Shown: positions 17,231-23,996 of the stretch, in pieces
How the letters are laid out: each line of letters starts with the position of its first letter
How positions within the stretch are numbered: position 1 is the stretch's first letter
Source of the DNA: Bacteroidetes bacterium UBA6161
GTDB taxonomy: Bacteria > Bacteroidota > Bacteroidia > NS11-12g > UBA955
NCBI GenBank assembly: GCA_002422315.1
Contig: DIUJ01000007.1
Span: 30,072-56,328, forward strand
Length of the DNA: 26,257 nt
Direction of reading: 5' to 3'
Made by a program: the position numbers and the translations under genes
Notes under the pieces: model-generated
What the model saw: only the letters and a program-made list of their open reading frames with translations
The model's database searches: none
What the model was told of the DNA's origin: nothing

Positions 17231-17255
17231 AACAAACGGATAGAACAAACGGATA
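17231..17255. repeat. Tandem 12-bp direct repeat in the leader between riboswitch and receptor gene
   Basis: AACAAACGGATA occurs at 17231-17242 and again at 17244-17255, a 13-base period. It lies in the leader between the aptamer and the receptor ATG, where the expression platform should be. I see no intrinsic terminator in this leader. Confidence 0.75.
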
Positions 17256-17299
17256 TTTGTAGTTTCGAAACCTTTTCACCGAAAGTTTTGAATCTGTAT

Positions 17300-17460
17300 G
17301 TTTAAGGCAGGTCTTCTGACTTACTCCCCTTCAAATCGCCTTCCCGTATAACTACAGTGGCAAGAATGACCCAAAGGTTAACAATGATTAATTGTTGGAG
17401 CTTACAGCAGCGGGAACTGTTCTCGATTTACACGAGATTCCCTTTTAATTTGTATTTTTA
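17300..17460 (-). ncRNA. Cobalamin riboswitch
   Basis: On the minus strand the conserved aptamer parts occur in the right order. First comes GGGAATCTCGTG with its partner CGAGAACAGTTCCC (17412-17442), then GCTGCTGTAAG (17401-17411), a variable arm, the B12 box GCCACTG (17355-17361), GGGAAGGC (about 17338-17345), and finally GTCAGAAGACCTGCC (17306-17320). This is the classical class I cobalamin element. It precedes the receptor ATG by about 110 bases. With no terminator visible, control is probably at translation initiation; binding of the cofactor should lower expression of the four-gene uptake operon. Confidence 0.95.
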
Positions 17461-17492
17461 AAAACTAACAATACAAAACCATAAACATGCCG

Positions 17493-17500
17493 CAAAGTAA
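17493..17500 (-). promoter_or_regulatory. Candidate -7 box for the B12 operon
   Basis: The minus strand reads TTACTTTG, one mismatch from TAnnTTTG, about 30 bases before the aptamer. The same octamer occurs ahead of accA on the other strand. No clear -33 element is visible. The remaining bases between the riboswitch and accA show nothing else I can support. Confidence 0.3.
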
Positions 17501-17631
17501 ACATCTTTTTGTGTAATAAAAAAGTTCCACAGAAAAAATCATTTCAAAACAAATTCAAAGGATTGGAATACAATAAAAGTGGATTGTACAGGTTCTTTAA
17601 AATGAAAGCTAATTAATTGCAAAAAAATAAT

Positions 17632-17639
17632 TTACTTTG
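17632..17639 (+). promoter_or_regulatory. Candidate -7 box for accA
   Basis: TTACTTTG, followed by C, lies seven bases before the ATG at 17647. It has one mismatch from TAnnTTTG and no clear -33 partner. Its position supports 17647 as the start, rather than an in-frame TTG at 17617. Confidence 0.35.
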
Positions 17640-17646
17640 CAACCCA

Positions 17647-18618
17647 ATGACAAACTATTTAGACTTTGAGAAACCAGTTGAAGAAATGGTTGAACAGTTA
17701 GAAAAACTGAAGGAAACACAAGCCAAAGGCAAAGTAGATATGAGCGATGCGATTGCAGAACTCGAAAAAAAGCTAATTGAAATTAAAAAAGATATTTATC
17801 GTAATTTGAATGGATGGCAAAAAGTTCAATTGTCCAGACATCCAGAGAGACCCTACAGCCTTGATTACATTCATCAAATAGCACCCGACTTCATAGAATT
17901 ACATGGCGACCGCCAGGTAAAAGATGACAAAGCCATAGTTGGGGGATTTGGTACTATCGATGGTCAAACATTTATGATTATTGGCCATCAAAAAGGAAGA
18001 AATACCAAAGAGAGACAATATAGAAATTTCGGAATGCCTAACCCTGAAGGCTATAGAAAAGCCCTAAGGCTAATGAAACTTGCCGAAAAATTTAAAAAAC
18101 CAATTTTAACTCTTATAGATACCCCTGGCGCATCTCCTGGTTTAGAAGCTGAAGAGAGAGGACAAGGGGAAGCAATTGCCAAAAACCTAATGGAAATGGC
18201 AGTGCTTAAAGTTCCTGTAATTTGTGTTGTTATAGGCGAAGGTGCAAGTGGTGGTGCATTAGGCATAGGCGTAGGCGATAGAGTAATGATGATGCAATAC
18301 ACTTGGTATTCTGTTATTTCTCCCGAAAGCTGTTCTTCTATCCTTTGGAGAAGCTGGGATTTTAAAGCAAAAGCAGCAGAAGCTCTAAAACTTACTCCTG
18401 ACGACATGTATGGAAACAAGTTGATTGATGGAATTATTTCTGAACCATTGGGCGGAGCTCATTACAACCCTGCAGAAGCATCGGAAATTCTAAAAAAAGA
18501 AGTTAAAAAGCTATACAAGGAACTTAAAGAACTTAGTCCTGAAGATTTAATTCACAAGAGAATTGAAAAGTTTAGCAATATGGGCTCTTATAAAGAAAAT
18601 TCCAATCTTTCTGCTTAA
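17647..18618 (+). CDS. accA: Acetyl-CoA carboxylase carboxyltransferase subunit alpha
   Basis: AccA, with AccD, transfers the carboxyl group from biotin to acetyl-CoA to make malonyl-CoA for fatty acid synthesis. The 323 residues match the family. The N-terminus MTNYLDFEKPVEEMVEQLEK leads to a coiled helix pair. The crotonase-like core shows LSRHPERPYSLDYI, ELHGDR, GHQKGRNTKER, LIDTPGASPG and GEGASGGALGIGVGD, the glycine-rich segments forming the CoA-binding oxyanion hole. The open frame extends upstream to a TTG at 17617, but the ATG at 17647 agrees with homologues. It is monocistronic, with a terminator downstream. Confidence 0.96.
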   Translation: MTNYLDFEKPVEEMVEQLEKLKETQAKGKVDMSDAIAELEKKLIEIKKDIYRNLNGWQKVQLSRHPERPYSLDYIHQIAPDFIELHGDRQVKDDKAIVGGFGTIDGQTFMIIGHQKGRNTKERQYRNFGMPNPEGYRKALRLMKLAEKFKKPILTLIDTPGASPGLEAEERGQGEAIAKNLMEMAVLKVPVICVVIGEGASGGALGIGVGDRVMMMQYTWYSVISPESCSSILWRSWDFKAKAAEALKLTPDDMYGNKLIDGIISEPLGGAHYNPAEASEILKKEVKKLYKELKELSPEDLIHKRIEKFSNMGSYKENSNLSA

Positions 18619-18650
18619 TTTAACATTGGGTCTAATGGCCCTCATATACT

Positions 18651-18681
18651 AAGATAAGCACTTAAAACTGCTTGTCTTTTT
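18651..18681 (+). terminator. Intrinsic terminator of accA
   Basis: AAGATAAGCA (18651-18660) pairs with TGCTTGTCTT (18669-18678) in a 10-bp stem with one U-G wobble and an 8-base loop. A run of five T follows. It lies about 30 bases past the accA stop and before the convergent gene. Confidence 0.75.
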
Positions 18682-18708
18682 GACGTATTTTATAGGATTG
18701 GTTTATCC

Positions 18709-19833
18709 TTATAACTTATAGTTAAAATATAGTCCGAATGAATATTGTAAATCATTTGATTTTAGATCGTAAACGGGTTCTAACCTCAGATCTACATTAA
18801 AACCCGGTGCTAATTTTTGGGTGTAAAGCAAACGAACAAAAATCAACTGCCTTTCTCTTTTTGTAGCATAAAAATCATTGAAAGTAAAACTTTGCATTAG
18901 AGGCATACCAAGATTTGAACTATACTCTGTCGCATTCCAATAAGAAAGCATCCCTGTAAATCTAGACTTCCTAATACCTAAATTTAGATAATATGCCCAT
19001 CCATCTTTAAAAGGCTGCTTAATTTGTATGGAATGGTCTATACTATATAGAAAAAAAGGCTGGGCAAAAAATGAAAAATTCTTTCGAATAAAATAACTGT
19101 AGTCTAATCCCATTGCAAAATTCGACCTGCTTACAATTGGCTGTGGAACAAAAGACCCTCCCCTATGTAAAATTGTTGCTTGTGTTATTGCCTTAAGAGA
19201 ATTATTATGTTCTATGCTATCTTTTAAGCTTTGGTTTTCCCCTAATAAAAAATATTCTGAACTTAATCCTGCCCTAATCTCTTCCTGTCTATTACTCCCT
19301 AACTCGGTGGTTGCTCTCCAGTCTACCCACGCATCTGCCCAAAGTTTCTTAGAAGAATGTTTAAGCTGAAACCCGTCCTCAATTCTGTCTTCCAATGCAC
19401 GTTCAAACCGATACAATGGCTCTATGAGTTTATGAGATAATGCCCCTTCTATTGTTCCAAATAAAAACCTCGTATGTTTAAATTTATATTCCATTGTAAA
19501 GGTAATCCTGGAACTCTTTAAACCACTTTCTCCAAAATTTTTTAACAAAAATAAACCTCCTCTAAAACTCAAATTATTGCCTTTAGAAGGCATCCAAACA
19601 ATTGAAGGCAAAAATTGATATCCAAAAAAAGTATGCCCAGGGTCTAAAGTTCCAAAGTACTCATTGTTTCTAACAAAATTAAATACCTCTACATTGTAAC
19701 CAAGAGTTTTAGCAGGTTTTACTTTTATAGCGCTCGCTCCTTCTCTAAAAAATGAAGAATTATCAAGCTGGGCTACAAGAGTAAAATTCCAGGTTAGTAC
19801 AATTATTAAAGGGATTCTTAAGAAGGTTTTCAT
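18709..19833 (-). CDS. Probable outer-membrane beta-barrel protein of unknown function
   Basis: I do not recognise this 374-residue protein. The chosen ATG gives a good signal peptide (MKTFLRIPLIIVLTWNFTLV, cut near VAQ). The rest alternates polar and hydrophobic residues in aromatic-rich strands (RFLFGTIEGAL, FSFFAQPFFLYSI, WAYYLNLGIRKSRF, IFVRLLYTQKL) and ends with YSFGLYFNYKL, as outer-membrane barrels do. The frame is open to 19875, but a TATGTTTG promoter box at 19844-19851 lies inside that extension, so 19833 is preferred. It is divergent from the DUF3108 gene and convergent with accA. A function cannot be assigned. Confidence 0.7.
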   Translation of the reverse strand: MKTFLRIPLIIVLTWNFTLVAQLDNSSFFREGASAIKVKPAKTLGYNVEVFNFVRNNEYFGTLDPGHTFFGYQFLPSIVWMPSKGNNLSFRGGLFLLKNFGESGLKSSRITFTMEYKFKHTRFLFGTIEGALSHKLIEPLYRFERALEDRIEDGFQLKHSSKKLWADAWVDWRATTELGSNRQEEIRAGLSSEYFLLGENQSLKDSIEHNNSLKAITQATILHRGGSFVPQPIVSRSNFAMGLDYSYFIRKNFSFFAQPFFLYSIDHSIQIKQPFKDGWAYYLNLGIRKSRFTGMLSYWNATEYSSNLGMPLMQSFTFNDFYATKRERQLIFVRLLYTQKLAPGFNVDLRLEPVYDLKSNDLQYSFGLYFNYKL

Positions 19834-19843
19834 CTTATGTCTG

Positions 19844-19851
19844 CAAACATA
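19844..19851 (-). promoter_or_regulatory. -7 promoter box of the outer-membrane protein gene
   Basis: The minus strand reads TATGTTTG, a perfect TAnnTTTG match followed by C, ten bases before the ATG at 19833. It decides the start codon of that gene. No well-spaced -33 TTTG is seen. The rest of the 200-base divergent gap up to the DUF3108 gene shows nothing else I can support. Confidence 0.45.
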
Positions 19852-20020
19852 CATCATTAGACCAAATTTCTTCATAATCTTGGGGGTTATTTTTAAAATA
19901 CATGTACTATTACTTAATAAGAATTACTGTCCCTCAAATATCTATAGTATTGTAAATCTGATACTTTTTCCAGAAACATTATACTATTTATGAAATTGGA
20001 ACACTTTTGGCATTAAAAAT

Positions 20021-20029
20021 AAAGGAGGT
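20021..20029 (+). promoter_or_regulatory. Strong Shine-Dalgarno sequence of the DUF3108 gene
   Basis: AAAGGAGGT lies five bases before the ATG at 20034. This is complementary to the 3' end of 16S rRNA and is unusual in Bacteroidota, where most genes lack such a site. It fixes the start at 20034 rather than the in-frame TTG at 20007. Confidence 0.8.
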
Positions 20030-20033
20030 AATT

Positions 20034-20900
20034 ATGAAAAACCAAATATTAAAAAACACTTTGATTATAGGAAGCTTAGCTATTGTTGGCTTTTCCTTTG
20101 TATACTCTAACAAACCGATACCCGATAGCAATGCAGATGTTCCTGCAGATACAAAATCTAAATACATGTATAGAAGCGTCAAAAATAAGGCGTTTCAAGA
20201 AGGGGAAGTATTAAAATTTAGAGTACATTATGGAATTATTAATGCAGCTCATATTGTTATGAAGGTAAATAAAGGAACTAGTACTTTTAATAGACCTGAG
20301 GAACTAAATGGAAGAAATGCATACCATATGGTAGCAGAAGGCAAAACAATTAGTGCCTTCGATTGGATGTTTAAAGTAAGAGATAAATTTGAATCATGGG
20401 TAGATACGCAGTCTTTATGCCCTCTTAAATACAGCAAATCTGTTCAAGAAGACAACTACAAAGACCAAGACTTGGTTTTTTATAGACACCCTTCTGGCAA
20501 ACTAAATGGGCAAAAAGGAAACAAAGACATGCCTTCCTACACCCAAGACATAGTTTCTGCACTTTATTACGCTCGCAATATAGATTTTGCAAATGCTTCT
20601 GTAGGGGATACTTTCCCCATAAATATTTATCTCGACAACGAAATATATAACTTGAATTTTAAGTTTGCAGGTAAGGAAACAATAAAAACAGACATAGGTA
20701 AAATAAAATGCTATAAATTAATTCCTAGACTAGTAGTTGATAGAGTTTTTAAAGGAGAAGAGGATATGACCGTGTGGATATCAGCAGATGAAAATAAGAT
20801 ACCTATTAGGGTTCAAACTGAAATACAAGTTGGTTCTTTAAAAGTTGACATTACAAGCTACGAAGGACTTAGAAACCCTTTCTCGGCTAAAATCAAATAA
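20034..20900 (+). CDS. DUF3108 domain-containing exported protein
   Basis: A 288-residue protein beginning with a hydrophobic signal or anchor (LKNTLIIGSLAIVGFSFVYS). Residues from about 45 to the end match the DUF3108 family: FQEGEVLKFRVHYGIINAAH, the FDWMFKVRDKFESWVD segment, and SYTQDIVSALYYARN. The biochemical role of this periplasmic family is not established. The start is fixed by an excellent Shine-Dalgarno sequence. Its last eight bases overlap the end of aroE on the opposite strand. Confidence 0.85.
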   Translation: MKNQILKNTLIIGSLAIVGFSFVYSNKPIPDSNADVPADTKSKYMYRSVKNKAFQEGEVLKFRVHYGIINAAHIVMKVNKGTSTFNRPEELNGRNAYHMVAEGKTISAFDWMFKVRDKFESWVDTQSLCPLKYSKSVQEDNYKDQDLVFYRHPSGKLNGQKGNKDMPSYTQDIVSALYYARNIDFANASVGDTFPINIYLDNEIYNLNFKFAGKETIKTDIGKIKCYKLIPRLVVDRVFKGEEDMTVWISADENKIPIRVQTEIQVGSLKVDITSYEGLRNPFSAKIK

Positions 20901-21654
20901 GCCCGAAAATTTTAGCAGATTCATACGCTTGGATTTCTAACATTTCCAAACCATTTTTAACCTTTGCACCAGCATCTAACCCTCTTTTCATAAACTCAGT
21001 GAGAGGAGGGTTATATACCAAATCATACAAGATATGTTCACTGTCAAGAATAGAATAGGGTAATTCTAGAGAATCCAACTGCATTCCCATAGTTCCTATA
21101 GGTGTAGTATTTATCCAGATTTTATGCTCTTTATACTCCTGCAAAGCCAAGTCGGTGTATGAAATTACATTTGTTTTAGATTTATTTTCACGCCCTAGCT
21201 GCTTAAAAGCTATACCTAACTTTTGCAATGTAAATATAACAGCTTTTGCAGCGCCTCCACTTCCAAAAACTAAAGCCTTATACTTCTTATCTGAATATAG
21301 TAAGGGCAACAAAGAATGTTCAAAGCCTATGGCATCTGTATTATAGCCATGCAATTCTCTTACTTCATTATCCAATAGCTTAATTTTGATACAATTTACT
21401 GCGCCAATGAGTTTCGCTTCATCCGAAATAAAATCTAAAAAAGGAAAAACTTGCTCTTTATAAGGAATGGTTACATTTAATCCTTTTAGGCCATGGTTTG
21501 TGTCCAATAAGTTTGTCAAATCGTCAACAGAATCTAAAGGAAAAAGAGAATACGTACAATTGGCTAAATTATTTTTGATAAAAAAACTCTCAAACCATTT
21601 TGGAGAGAAAGAATAATGCAACGGGAAACCAATTAATCCAAAATCATTACCCAT
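20893..21654 (-). CDS. aroE: Shikimate dehydrogenase
   Basis: AroE reduces 3-dehydroshikimate to shikimate with NADPH in chorismate synthesis. The 253 residues are slightly short but typical for Bacteroidota. The shikimate site is visible as HYSFSP near residue 13, and GLNVTIPYKE with Asn60 and catalytic Lys66, paired with Asp107 in GYNTDAIGF. The Rossmann motif GSGGAAKAV is at 131-139, followed by INTTPIGTMG. It starts two bases after the DUF368 gene ends and is probably in one operon with it. Confidence 0.94.
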   Translation of the reverse strand: MGNDFGLIGFPLHYSFSPKWFESFFIKNNLANCTYSLFPLDSVDDLTNLLDTNHGLKGLNVTIPYKEQVFPFLDFISDEAKLIGAVNCIKIKLLDNEVRELHGYNTDAIGFEHSLLPLLYSDKKYKALVFGSGGAAKAVIFTLQKLGIAFKQLGRENKSKTNVISYTDLALQEYKEHKIWINTTPIGTMGMQLDSLELPYSILDSEHILYDLVYNPPLTEFMKRGLDAGAKVKNGLEMLEIQAYESAKIFGLI

Positions 21655-21656
21655 GT

Positions 21657-22601
21657 CTAATTTACTTGTACTTTAACCTTACCTAATACATAAACTAAAA
21701 CAAAACCTAAAATTATGCAAAAAATAGCAGGTAAAAATACTGGATCTTTTTGTAGCATCCCTAATTCTAAATCAGCTAAACTTGAAATAGAGTAATCCCC
21801 AGGCAATACATTTTTGTCTAAGAAAGCAACAACTTCGCCTTTTGAGTTCACTCTTGTTTGTACGTTCTGCTTCCAAGGCCATATTTTATTAAGAGAACCT
21901 ATGAGAAATCCAGTTAAAACAGACATTGCAACACCAAAATGTTTTGCTAATAAATATTTAATTAAATTTGAAAAACTAATTATTCCAACAAGAGCACCAA
22001 GCATAAACACAAAGATTATTTTAAAATCTAGTGCCGACACGGCACCTAGCACATAATGGTATGCGCCCAAAAGCAATAGAATAAAAGATCCGGAAATACC
22101 GGGTAAAATCATTGCACATATCGCAATAGCTCCACAAAGAAAAATATACAATAAAGATTCGCTACCCTGAGAAGGCGATGCAATTGTAATATAAAATGAA
22201 AGTCCTGTTCCAAAAGCCAAAGATAATACATTAGCCAAATCCCATTTTTTAACTTCTTTAAACAACATTGGAATACTAGCTAATATTAATCCAAAAAAGA
22301 ATGACCAGAGTTGAACTGGAAAATGCTGAACAAAATATTGAAAAACCTTTGCCAATGAAAATATAGAAGTAGCAATACCTGAAAATAATACCAAAAGGAA
22401 AGACCCGTTTATTCTATTCCAAAACGCCTTAAGTCCATCCTTCTTAAGAATTTTAAGCGCTTCTAAATTTATGTTTGCAATTGCCCCTAATAAAGAATCA
22501 TATATTCCAGTTATAAATGCGATTGTACCTCCACTTACGCCTGGAACTACATCTGCAGCTCCCATAGCCATTCCTTTCATAAAAAGCACTATTTTTTTCA
22601 T
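21657..22601 (-). CDS. DUF368 family membrane protein, probable undecaprenyl-phosphate translocase
   Basis: A 314-residue integral inner-membrane protein of the DUF368 family. Recent work identified DUF368 and DedA proteins as translocases that recycle undecaprenyl phosphate across the membrane (DUF368 was named PopT). Family hallmarks are two related half-motifs, VVPGVSGG at 18-25 and ILPGISGS at 165-172, each entering a membrane helix, which suggests inverted-repeat architecture. About eight hydrophobic segments are visible. It is the first gene before aroE. The precise substrate in this organism is inferred from the family. Confidence 0.88.
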   Translation of the reverse strand: MKKIVLFMKGMAMGAADVVPGVSGGTIAFITGIYDSLLGAIANINLEALKILKKDGLKAFWNRINGSFLLVLFSGIATSIFSLAKVFQYFVQHFPVQLWSFFFGLILASIPMLFKEVKKWDLANVLSLAFGTGLSFYITIASPSQGSESLLYIFLCGAIAICAMILPGISGSFILLLLGAYHYVLGAVSALDFKIIFVFMLGALVGIISFSNLIKYLLAKHFGVAMSVLTGFLIGSLNKIWPWKQNVQTRVNSKGEVVAFLDKNVLPGDYSISSLADLELGMLQKDPVFLPAIFCIILGFVLVYVLGKVKVQVN

Positions 22602-22618
22602 ATATATAATAAAGAGAA

Positions 22619-22647
22619 CAAAACTACTGTTTTAATTACAATTCAAA
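22619..22647 (-). promoter_or_regulatory. Promoter of the DUF368-aroE operon
   Basis: On the minus strand TTTG (22644-22647) and TAGTTTTG (22619-22626) are separated by 17 bases, a fair match to the Bacteroidota -33/-7 pattern. The ATG is 17 bases downstream. Confidence 0.5.
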
Positions 22648-22666
22648 AAATAGATATTTGCAGCAA

Positions 22667-22789
22667 ATGAAAATCAAATTTAAAGTTATAATTTTTCTCC
22701 TACTTGGTATTTTAATCATACAAAGTGGCTGCTCTAACAGAAAGAGAATGGGTTCAAAGTCAAAAAGCAACTGCAACTGCGGTTTTTAA
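22667..22789 (+). CDS. Tiny lipoprotein, 40 residues
   Basis: An open frame of 40 codons with a convincing lipoprotein signal: a basic start (MKIKFK), a hydrophobic core (VIIFLLLGILII) and lipobox IQSGC with Cys22. The mature peptide would be only 19 residues, rich in Ser, Lys and Arg, ending in a Cys-Asn-Cys-Gly-Phe tail. A near-match promoter box (GATATTTG, 22653-22660) stands six bases upstream. It lies between the divergent DUF368 gene and the terminator of the convergent ribosomal operon. Small basic lipoproteins of this design occur in Bacteroidota but I cannot name a function; a toxic entericidin-like or envelope-stabilising role would be a guess. Confidence 0.6.
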   Translation: MKIKFKVIIFLLLGILIIQSGCSNRKRMGSKSKSNCNCGF

Positions 22790-22820
22790 TAAAAAAAAAG
22801 GCACTCTTTTGGAGTGCCTT
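22789..22820 (-). terminator. Terminator of the rpsF-rpsR-rplI operon
   Basis: A perfect 9-bp stem AAGGCACTC / GAGTGCCTT (22798-22806 with 22812-22820) has a TTTTG loop. On the minus strand it is followed by a run of about nine T. It lies 22 bases after the rplI stop. On the plus strand it could also serve the tiny lipoprotein gene, whose stop it abuts, though there the T run is short. Confidence 0.85.
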
Positions 22821-22842
22821 CAAAGTATTTAGTTTCTTATAA

Positions 22843-23286
22843 TTATTCGCCAACAACCTCAACATCAATTTCCACAGAAACTTCTCTGTGTAAATTAATT
22901 GTTGCTTTGTATTGACCTATAACTTTAATATCGTCATTAAAAACAATTTTTCTTCTATCCACTGTAATTCCTTTGTCTTTTAGAACGTTTGCTACCTGTA
23001 GAGTAGTTACAGCTCCGAAAATCTTACCGGAATTGCCAGTTTTAGTTTTAATGGTAACAGATACTCCTTCCAATTGCTTAGAAGATGCTTCTGCATCCAA
23101 TTTAAGTTTTTCTTGTTTGAATGCTTTTTGCTTAATTTCCTCTTCCAATTGTTTTACAGCAGAAGGTGTAGCAAGCTTAGCCATTCCTTGTGGAATAAGA
23201 AAGTTTCTACCGAAACCATCTTTAACAGTAAGGATATCGTCTTTAAATCCTAGTTTTTTTACGTCTTGAGTTAGAATAATTTTCAT
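22843..23286 (-). CDS. rplI: 50S ribosomal protein L9
   Basis: L9 binds 23S rRNA domain V near the L1 stalk. The 147 residues match the family. The N-terminal domain has MKIILTQDVKKLGFKDDILT and VKDGFGRNFLIPQGMA, then a long connecting helix (residues about 40-75), then the C-terminal domain ending in a VSVEIDVEVVG strand. It is the last gene of the S6-S18-L9 operon and has a strong Shine-Dalgarno sequence. Confidence 0.97.
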   Translation of the reverse strand: MKIILTQDVKKLGFKDDILTVKDGFGRNFLIPQGMAKLATPSAVKQLEEEIKQKAFKQEKLKLDAEASSKQLEGVSVTIKTKTGNSGKIFGAVTTLQVANVLKDKGITVDRRKIVFNDDIKVIGQYKATINLHREVSVEIDVEVVGE

Positions 23287-23293
23287 TGTAATT

Positions 23294-23301
23294 TCCTCCT
23301 T
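23294..23301 (-). promoter_or_regulatory. Strong Shine-Dalgarno sequence of rplI
   Basis: The minus strand reads AAGGAGGA in the short gap after rpsR, with eight bases between GGAGG and the ATG at 23286. The same sequence with the same spacing precedes rpsR. Such sites are rare in this phylum. Confidence 0.8.
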
Positions 23302-23303
23302 AA

Positions 23304-23573
23304 TTATTTAAATCCATCTGTAACATAAGGCATAATTGCAATAAAACGAGCACGTTTAACCGCAGCTGCAATCTTCTTTTGGAACTTTTGCGAATTACCT
23401 GTAAGTCTTCTTGGAAGAATCTTACCTTGTTCGTTTACAAATTTTGTAAGGAAATTAACATCCTTGTAGTCTATGTATTTTATTCCGCTCTTTTTAAAAC
23501 GGCAATACTTCTTTTTTAATGTAGCCTGAGGCTGTGAATTAAAAATAAAATTCGAGTCTTTTACTTGTGCCAT
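23304..23573 (-). CDS. rpsR: 30S ribosomal protein S18
   Basis: bS18 pairs with bS6 on the platform of the small subunit, next to the 3' end of 16S rRNA. The 89 residues include KKKYCRFKKSGIKYIDYKDV and the RILPRRLTG-type motif (GKILPRRLTGNSQKFQKKIA), then AVKRARFIAIMPYV. In Bacteroidota ribosomes bS18 helps sequester the anti-Shine-Dalgarno tail. Its own start codon is preceded by a strong Shine-Dalgarno formed by the last codons of rpsF. Confidence 0.97.
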   Translation of the reverse strand: MAQVKDSNFIFNSQPQATLKKKYCRFKKSGIKYIDYKDVNFLTKFVNEQGKILPRRLTGNSQKFQKKIAAAVKRARFIAIMPYVTDGFK

Positions 23574-23576
23574 GAA

Positions 23577-23936
23577 TTAGTCCTCCTTAATTACTTGTTG
23601 GTTAAAATCGCCTCTTTTTCTTCTTTCGTTGTAAATAACAGCGTGCTTATCCAACTTAGTGGTTAAAAAACGCATTACTATCTCATCCCTTCTGTAGCTT
23701 AACTCCAAAGTAGATATAAACTCTGGGTCTGCTTGGAATTCGAAAATGTGGTAAAATCCTGTTACTTTCTTGTTAATAGGATAGGCTAGCTTGGCTAAAC
23801 CCCAATTAGTTTCGTGAACAACTTGTCCACCTTGCTCTGTGATCAACTCTCTGTAGCCTTTAACAGTATCTTTCATCTGTTGCTCGGAGAGTACGGGTGT
23901 TAATATGATCACAGATTCATAATTTTTTAAATTCAT
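23577..23936 (-). CDS. rpsF: 30S ribosomal protein S6
   Basis: bS6 is the partner of bS18 on the small-subunit platform. The 119-residue protein starts MNLKNYESVIILTPVLSEQQ and contains GLAKLAYPINKKVTGFYHIF and the DEIVMRFLTTKLDKHA segment, typical of the ferredoxin-like fold. The acidic tail ends VIKED. The codons for KED form AAGGAGGAC, the ribosome-binding site of rpsR. It is the first gene of the operon; its own start lacks a Shine-Dalgarno and I see no S6:S18-binding leader hairpin. Confidence 0.97.
   Translation of the reverse strand: MNLKNYESVIILTPVLSEQQMKDTVKGYRELITEQGGQVVHETNWGLAKLAYPINKKVTGFYHIFEFQADPEFISTLELSYRRDEIVMRFLTTKLDKHAVIYNERRKRGDFNQQVIKED
23581..23588 (-). promoter_or_regulatory. 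Strong Shine-Dalgarno sequence of rpsR inside the end of rpsF
   Basis: The minus strand reads AAGGAGGA within the last three codons of rpsF, with eight bases between GGAGG and the rpsR ATG at 23573. Translation of rpsR may be coupled to rpsF termination or may depend directly on the anti-SD sequence. Confidence 0.75.
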
Positions 23937-23961
23937 AAATCTGTTTAAATTTTTGAGGGTG

Positions 23962-23992
23962 CGAATATACGTATCTTTTTTATACTTACAAA
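23962..23992 (-). promoter_or_regulatory. Promoter of the rpsF-rpsR-rplI operon
   Basis: On the minus strand TTTG (23989-23992) and TATATTCG (23962-23969) are spaced by exactly 19 bases; the -7 box differs from TAnnTTTG at one base. The rpsF ATG is 25 bases downstream. The -33 element begins just past the stop of the preceding lipoprotein gene. Confidence 0.6.
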
Positions 23993-23996
23993 GTAT

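Noticed and set aside
23937..23961. An S6:S18-binding autoregulatory leader before rpsF
   Set aside because: The leader is only about 25 bases from the predicted promoter to the ATG and shows no hairpin with the conserved bulge of that element.
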